A stretch of DNA of 8,774 nt from Candidatus Dadabacteria bacterium (lineage in GTDB: Bacteria; J088), in the NCBI GenBank assembly GCA_003695505.1, contig RFIY01000189.1:1-8774 (forward strand). Reading direction: 5' to 3'. This document shows, piece after piece, positions 6,373 through 8,774 of the stretch. The notes under the pieces were generated by a model, which was not told the origin of the DNA, made no database searches, and saw nothing but the letters and a program-made list of their open reading frames with translations. The position numbers were made by a program, and so were the translations under genes. Every line of letters starts with the position of its first letter. The stretch's first letter is position 1.

Positions 6373-6765
6373 GTGGGCCGGATTCTGATCGTCGATGACA
6401 GCAGACTGACATTGCAGCGTTATCGCGATCTGTTCACGGAGCGCGGGCACGAGGTCGAAACCGCTGACCACCTGTTTATCGCCCCATTGATGAGCCGCTT
6501 CCGACCCGAGGTTCTGCTGATGGATGTCAACATGCGCACCGAACGTGGAAGCGATACGATTCGCATTCTGCGCCATACGAATCTGGCGGATAACACCCGC
6601 ATGTTGCTGTTTTCATCCATGGACGAGGACGAACTCGCGACCCTGACCGAAGAGTGCGGCGCGGACGGTTTCATCCGAAAATCCGATGACATGCAGCATG
6701 TGGCCGCTCTGGTCGAACGCTGGCTGGCAAGCGCACTGCAAAGATCGACGAATTCCGATGCTTGA
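6373..6765 (+). CDS. Stand-alone response-regulator receiver domain protein
   Basis: The 130-residue protein is a single CheY-like receiver domain with no output domain. From the GTG start it reads GRILIVDDS with the acidic pair Asp8/Asp9, the phospho-acceptor Asp51 in LLMDVNMRTERG, the conserved hydroxyl residue at Ser81/Ser82 in LLFSS, and Lys103 in FIRKS. All receiver residues needed for phosphorylation are therefore present. The usual MP after the acceptor (DxxMPxxxG) is MR here, so Pro is replaced by Arg55. No histidine kinase is nearby, so the partner is unknown; such proteins act by protein-protein contact in phosphorelays, motility or enzyme control. The gene overlaps the downstream HCCA-isomerase-type gene by 8 bases, and they are almost certainly co-transcribed. 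The start is set by the AAGGAG at 6360-6365. Confidence 0.92.
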   Translation: MGRILIVDDSRLTLQRYRDLFTERGHEVETADHLFIAPLMSRFRPEVLLMDVNMRTERGSDTIRILRHTNLADNTRMLLFSSMDEDELATLTEECGADGFIRKSDDMQHVAALVERWLASALQRSTNSDA

Positions 6766-7351
6766 GTTCTGGTACGACTACGCATCGCCCTATTCCTGGC
6801 TGGCCAGCGTCCTGATTCGTCGACACCGGATTCCCGTCGAATACCGACCCGTCTATATCCGTGGCTTGCCCACCTTTTCGAAGGGGGTGCCGTTTTCACC
6901 AGCAAAGTTGCGCTATATGATGCGCGACCTGGAGCGCCTGGCCGGCCGCTACAACCTGCCGTGGCGCGCTCCGGCGACGTTCCCGGTCAATGGCCTTTAT
7001 CTGTTGCGGCTCGACCTGGGGCTTTCTGGCACACAGTACTTTGATGCATTTCATGCCGCGGCATTCCGGGCCGTCTGGAGCGAAGCGCAGCAGGTCGACA
7101 CGGCCGAACACGCCGCGCGCGTCGCGGCTCAGGCCGGAGTACCCGCAGAGCTTGCCCAGCAAATTCTGCAGGACGATGCCATCAAGGCGCGCCTGCGTTC
7201 GGAAACGGAAGCGGCCGTAGAGCGCGGCATCTTCGGCCTGCCGACATTCGTCGTCAACGACGAACTGTTCTGGGGGCATGACCGCCTGTCCGACGCATTG
7301 CGCTGGGCTGGTGTCGCGATGACGCCCGATCTGGCCAGGGATCTGTGCTGA
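6758..7351 (+). CDS. 2-hydroxychromene-2-carboxylate isomerase family protein (DsbA-like fold)
   Basis: The 197-residue protein matches the HCCA isomerase / kappa-class glutathione transferase branch of the DsbA-fold proteins in length and pattern. It opens with LEFWYDYASPYSWLAS, where Ser10-Pro11 sits at the position of the glutathione-activating Ser (no CxxC). A helical insert follows (about 44-155), then GIFGLPTFVVNDELFWGHDRL (residues 157-177) with the cis-Pro162 loop. In the naphthalene pathway NahD isomerises 2-hydroxychromene-2-carboxylate using glutathione. No aromatic-degradation gene is present here, so the true substrate is unknown and a general glutathione-dependent isomerase or transferase is as likely. 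There is no signal peptide, so it is cytosolic. The ATG 6758-6760 lies inside the end of the receiver gene (8-base overlap). The gene ends facing smpB across 95 bases. Confidence 0.88.
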   Translation: MLEFWYDYASPYSWLASVLIRRHRIPVEYRPVYIRGLPTFSKGVPFSPAKLRYMMRDLERLAGRYNLPWRAPATFPVNGLYLLRLDLGLSGTQYFDAFHAAAFRAVWSEAQQVDTAEHAARVAAQAGVPAELAQQILQDDAIKARLRSETEAAVERGIFGLPTFVVNDELFWGHDRLSDALRWAGVAMTPDLARDLC

Positions 7352-7411
7352 TCTGACACCGGCAGCGATCGCCCGGCGACGTCGGACGTACCCGCATCAT
7401 TGTTCGCCGTT

Positions 7412-7437
7412 GCCCCCCAGAGCGGCCTGCAGGGGGC
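7412..7437. terminator. GC-rich hairpin between convergent genes (possible bidirectional terminator)
   Basis: GCCCCC (7412-7417) pairs with GGGGGC (7432-7437), and CAG (7418-7420) with CTG (7427-7429), leaving a 6-base loop and a 2-base bulge. It sits 60 bases after the HCCA-type stop and 9 bases after the smpB stop, where terminators for both genes are expected. Neither side has a T-run, so it is not a canonical intrinsic terminator; it could protect 3' ends or assist Rho. Confidence 0.4.
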
Positions 7438-7446
7438 GTATAACGC

Positions 7447-7932
7447 TCAGATCCGGACACGCCCGCCACGGGCGTGGCGCTCCATCTCGCGCTTCTGATC
7501 CCGTTTTTTGAGGTCTTCGCGTTTGTCGTGCGACTTTTTGCCGCGTGCGAGCGCCAGTTCGACCTTGGCGCGGCCATTCTTGAAATAGATCCTGAGCGGC
7601 ACCAGCGTCAGACCGCCCGATTTGATCTCGCCATACAACCGGTCGATCTCACGCCGATGCAGCAACAATTTGCGGTTGCGTGTCGGATCGTCATGCCCGT
7701 AGCCGCCGGCCTGGTCATAGGGCGCGATGTGCGCATTGATCAGCCAGGCTTCGCCATCTTTGATGCGCGCGTAGGCATCCTGCAGGTTGGCTCTTCCGGC
7801 CCGCAGCGACTTGACCTCCGAACCGCTCAGGACGATGCCGGCCTCGAACGTATCGAGAATCTGATACAGATGTCTTGCCTTGCGGTTCTGAATCTGAACC
7901 GGTCCGCCAGATGTCTTCTTTTTCTTGCCCAT
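7447..7932 (-). CDS. smpB: SsrA-binding protein SmpB
   Basis: SmpB binds tmRNA and takes it to stalled ribosomes for trans-translation, which frees the ribosome and tags the unfinished peptide for degradation. The 161-residue length is normal (E. coli 160). Visible are NRKARHLYQILDTFEAGIVL (16-35), SGSEVKSLRAGRANLQDAYA (36-55), DGEAWLINAHIAPY (59-72), DPTRNRKLLLHRREI (82-96), VPLRIYFKNGRAKVELALAR (111-130) and GKKSHDKREDLKKRD (131-145), followed by the basic tail that folds as a helix in the mRNA channel. The start ATG 7930-7932 gives the usual MGKKKK-type N-terminus; the ribosome site is weak. The ssrA gene, often nearby, is not in the window. The gene sits directly after a terminator and so must have its own promoter, only about 40 bases upstream. 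Confidence 0.97.
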   Translation of the reverse strand: MGKKKKTSGGPVQIQNRKARHLYQILDTFEAGIVLSGSEVKSLRAGRANLQDAYARIKDGEAWLINAHIAPYDQAGGYGHDDPTRNRKLLLHRREIDRLYGEIKSGGLTLVPLRIYFKNGRAKVELALARGKKSHDKREDLKKRDQKREMERHARGGRVRI

Positions 7933-7973
7933 GGCTTCAGGATGCCTGAATGTGCCCAGTCGTGCACGCAGTC

Positions 7974-8008
7974 AAAAAAAGGGCTCCGGCCAAAAAGCCG
8001 GAGCCCTT
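7974..8008 (-). terminator. Intrinsic terminator of the minus-strand gene 8035-8774
   Basis: Read on the minus strand, a perfect 10-bp stem GGGCTCCGGC/GCCGGAGCCC (8006-7997 with 7990-7981) encloses a 6-base loop, is extended by flanking A-T pairs, and is followed by a run of seven T (7980-7974). This is a textbook Rho-independent terminator 27 bases after the TAA at 8035-8037. On the plus strand the hairpin is followed only by CTTCC, so it works mainly in the minus direction. Confidence 0.95.
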
Positions 8009-8034
8009 CCAGGCTGATACGATCCGTGCGCCGC

Positions 8035-8774
8035 TTAGTTGCCGGTTGTCGCTCCTGCCGACTCCGATGCAGCTTGCTGATCCAGATAATCCTGGAGCAG
8101 TGAGGCATTGTCATCGATCATGGTCGCCGTGAATGTTTCCATATTCGTCGTGACCTCGAACTCTACATATGGCTTGTAGTCAGACGTTTCAGTCACAGGC
8201 ACAGCACTCACCGGCAAGGTGATCTTTGTACAGGTATTGGTCGTCTGGTGGGCATAACCAACGCCGTAAACCCGAACAGTGGTTGAAGATTTGGTCATCT
8301 TGACAACCAGACCCTTGTAATACCAGTACCACGCGACATTGGTGTAGCCACCGTTCCCGACTTGCCCGCCGCCAATACATGGCCCGGTGAATTGCGCATC
8401 CAACTTAACGCTATCGGCATGGGTGGTATCCGCATCGGGATAATCGTTATTCGCCGACTGGAAAAAGTTCACGCATTGCGATACTGCGTTGGAAGCCTGC
8501 AGCGGATCGTTTTGTGTTGAACGCTCGACAACCAGCAGGGCATCTACAGTCTTCGTCGTACCATCGGGACCGTTTACAGAGACGGCCTCATTTGTGAGCG
8601 CGATCATAAACGTATTGTTCGGGCTGACCCAGGTGTCACCGATCTGCACGTCCTCCGGCACCAGCAACTGACGCCCGTTGGCGGACAGGACTTCATTCTG
8701 GACACTGGCGACCGACGGCAACTCCCAGACATAACCGTTATGGGTAAACCGGAAACTGGTACTGTTGCTGGCCA
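8035..8774 (-). CDS. Unrecognised, probably exported protein (5' end outside window)
   Basis: The frame is open from the right edge to TAA 8035-8037, giving the last 245 residues; the true start lies outside, so an apparent TTG start at 8721 is not believable. The protein is rich in Thr, Asn, Ser, Val and Asp, poor in Arg and Lys, and beta-strand-like throughout. Examples are RQLLVPEDVQIGDTWVSPNN, VAWYWYYKGLVVKM and the aromatic-rich FRFTHNGYVWEL near the visible N-terminus. It contains three Cys (about residues 100, 132 and 181 of the visible part). This composition suits a secreted, periplasmic or surface protein; any signal peptide would be outside the window. I recognise no family. Base composition is visibly less GC-rich than in the neighbouring genes. 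It ends in the strong terminator at 7974-8008 and is a separate unit from smpB. Confidence 0.8.
   Translation of the reverse strand, partial: ASNSTSFRFTHNGYVWELPSVASVQNEVLSANGRQLLVPEDVQIGDTWVSPNNTFMIALTNEAVSVNGPDGTTKTVDALLVVERSTQNDPLQASNAVSQCVNFFQSANNDYPDADTTHADSVKLDAQFTGPCIGGGQVGNGGYTNVAWYWYYKGLVVKMTKSSTTVRVYGVGYAHQTTNTCTKITLPVSAVPVTETSDYKPYVEFEVTTNMETFTATMIDDNASLLQDYLDQQAASESAGATTGN

Overview
This window is a densely packed, moderately GC-rich stretch of a Gram-negative chromosome. All recognisable genes are housekeeping or metabolic (23S rRNA/tRNA methylation, MTA salvage, nucleoid protein, glycerol-3-phosphate oxidation, trans-translation). I see no transposase, integrase, phage gene, CRISPR array, rRNA or tRNA. 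A quinone-linked GlpD together with an IHF-beta/HU-like protein suits a proteobacterium in the broad sense. The SmpB and HU sequences look to me more like those of the former Deltaproteobacteria or a deep proteobacterial branch than enterics, but I cannot place the organism from this window. Several genes start with GTG (HU, DUF445, GlpD, receiver).

Layout. Positions 1-6040 are all minus-strand, so they are transcribed from right to left. The first block is DUF445 membrane protein (4808-6040), then aerobic glycerol-3-phosphate dehydrogenase GlpD (3180-4802), then a degenerate QueD/PTPS-like T-fold protein (2816-3193). The genes are 5 bp apart or overlap by 14 bp and look like one operon. A near-consensus sigma70 promoter at 2750-2777 then drives an HU/IHF-family gene (2430-2711). 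It is followed by rlmN (1254-2330), an MTA phosphorylase gene (394-1257, ATGA overlap with rlmN) and the start of an unrecognised gene (1-389) that runs off the window.

A 332-bp divergent intergenic region (6041-6372) separates this block from two plus-strand genes: a stand-alone response-regulator receiver domain (6373-6765) and an overlapping DsbA-fold HCCA-isomerase-type gene (6758-7351). These converge on smpB (7447-7932, minus). A strong intrinsic terminator (7974-8008) then closes an unrecognised, probably exported minus-strand gene (8035-8774, cut at the window edge).

The most unusual item is the QueD-like protein at 2816-3193. It aligns almost without gaps to QueD around the metal site. 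It keeps the catalytic-type Cys and one zinc His, but has lost two of three zinc His, the Asp-His pair and the catalytic Glu. It is probably not a 6-carboxytetrahydropterin synthase and may have another role linked to GlpD/DUF445. A second point of interest is the coupling of rlmN, which releases 5'-deoxyadenosine and SAH, to an MTA phosphorylase that could clear 5'-deoxyadenosine.
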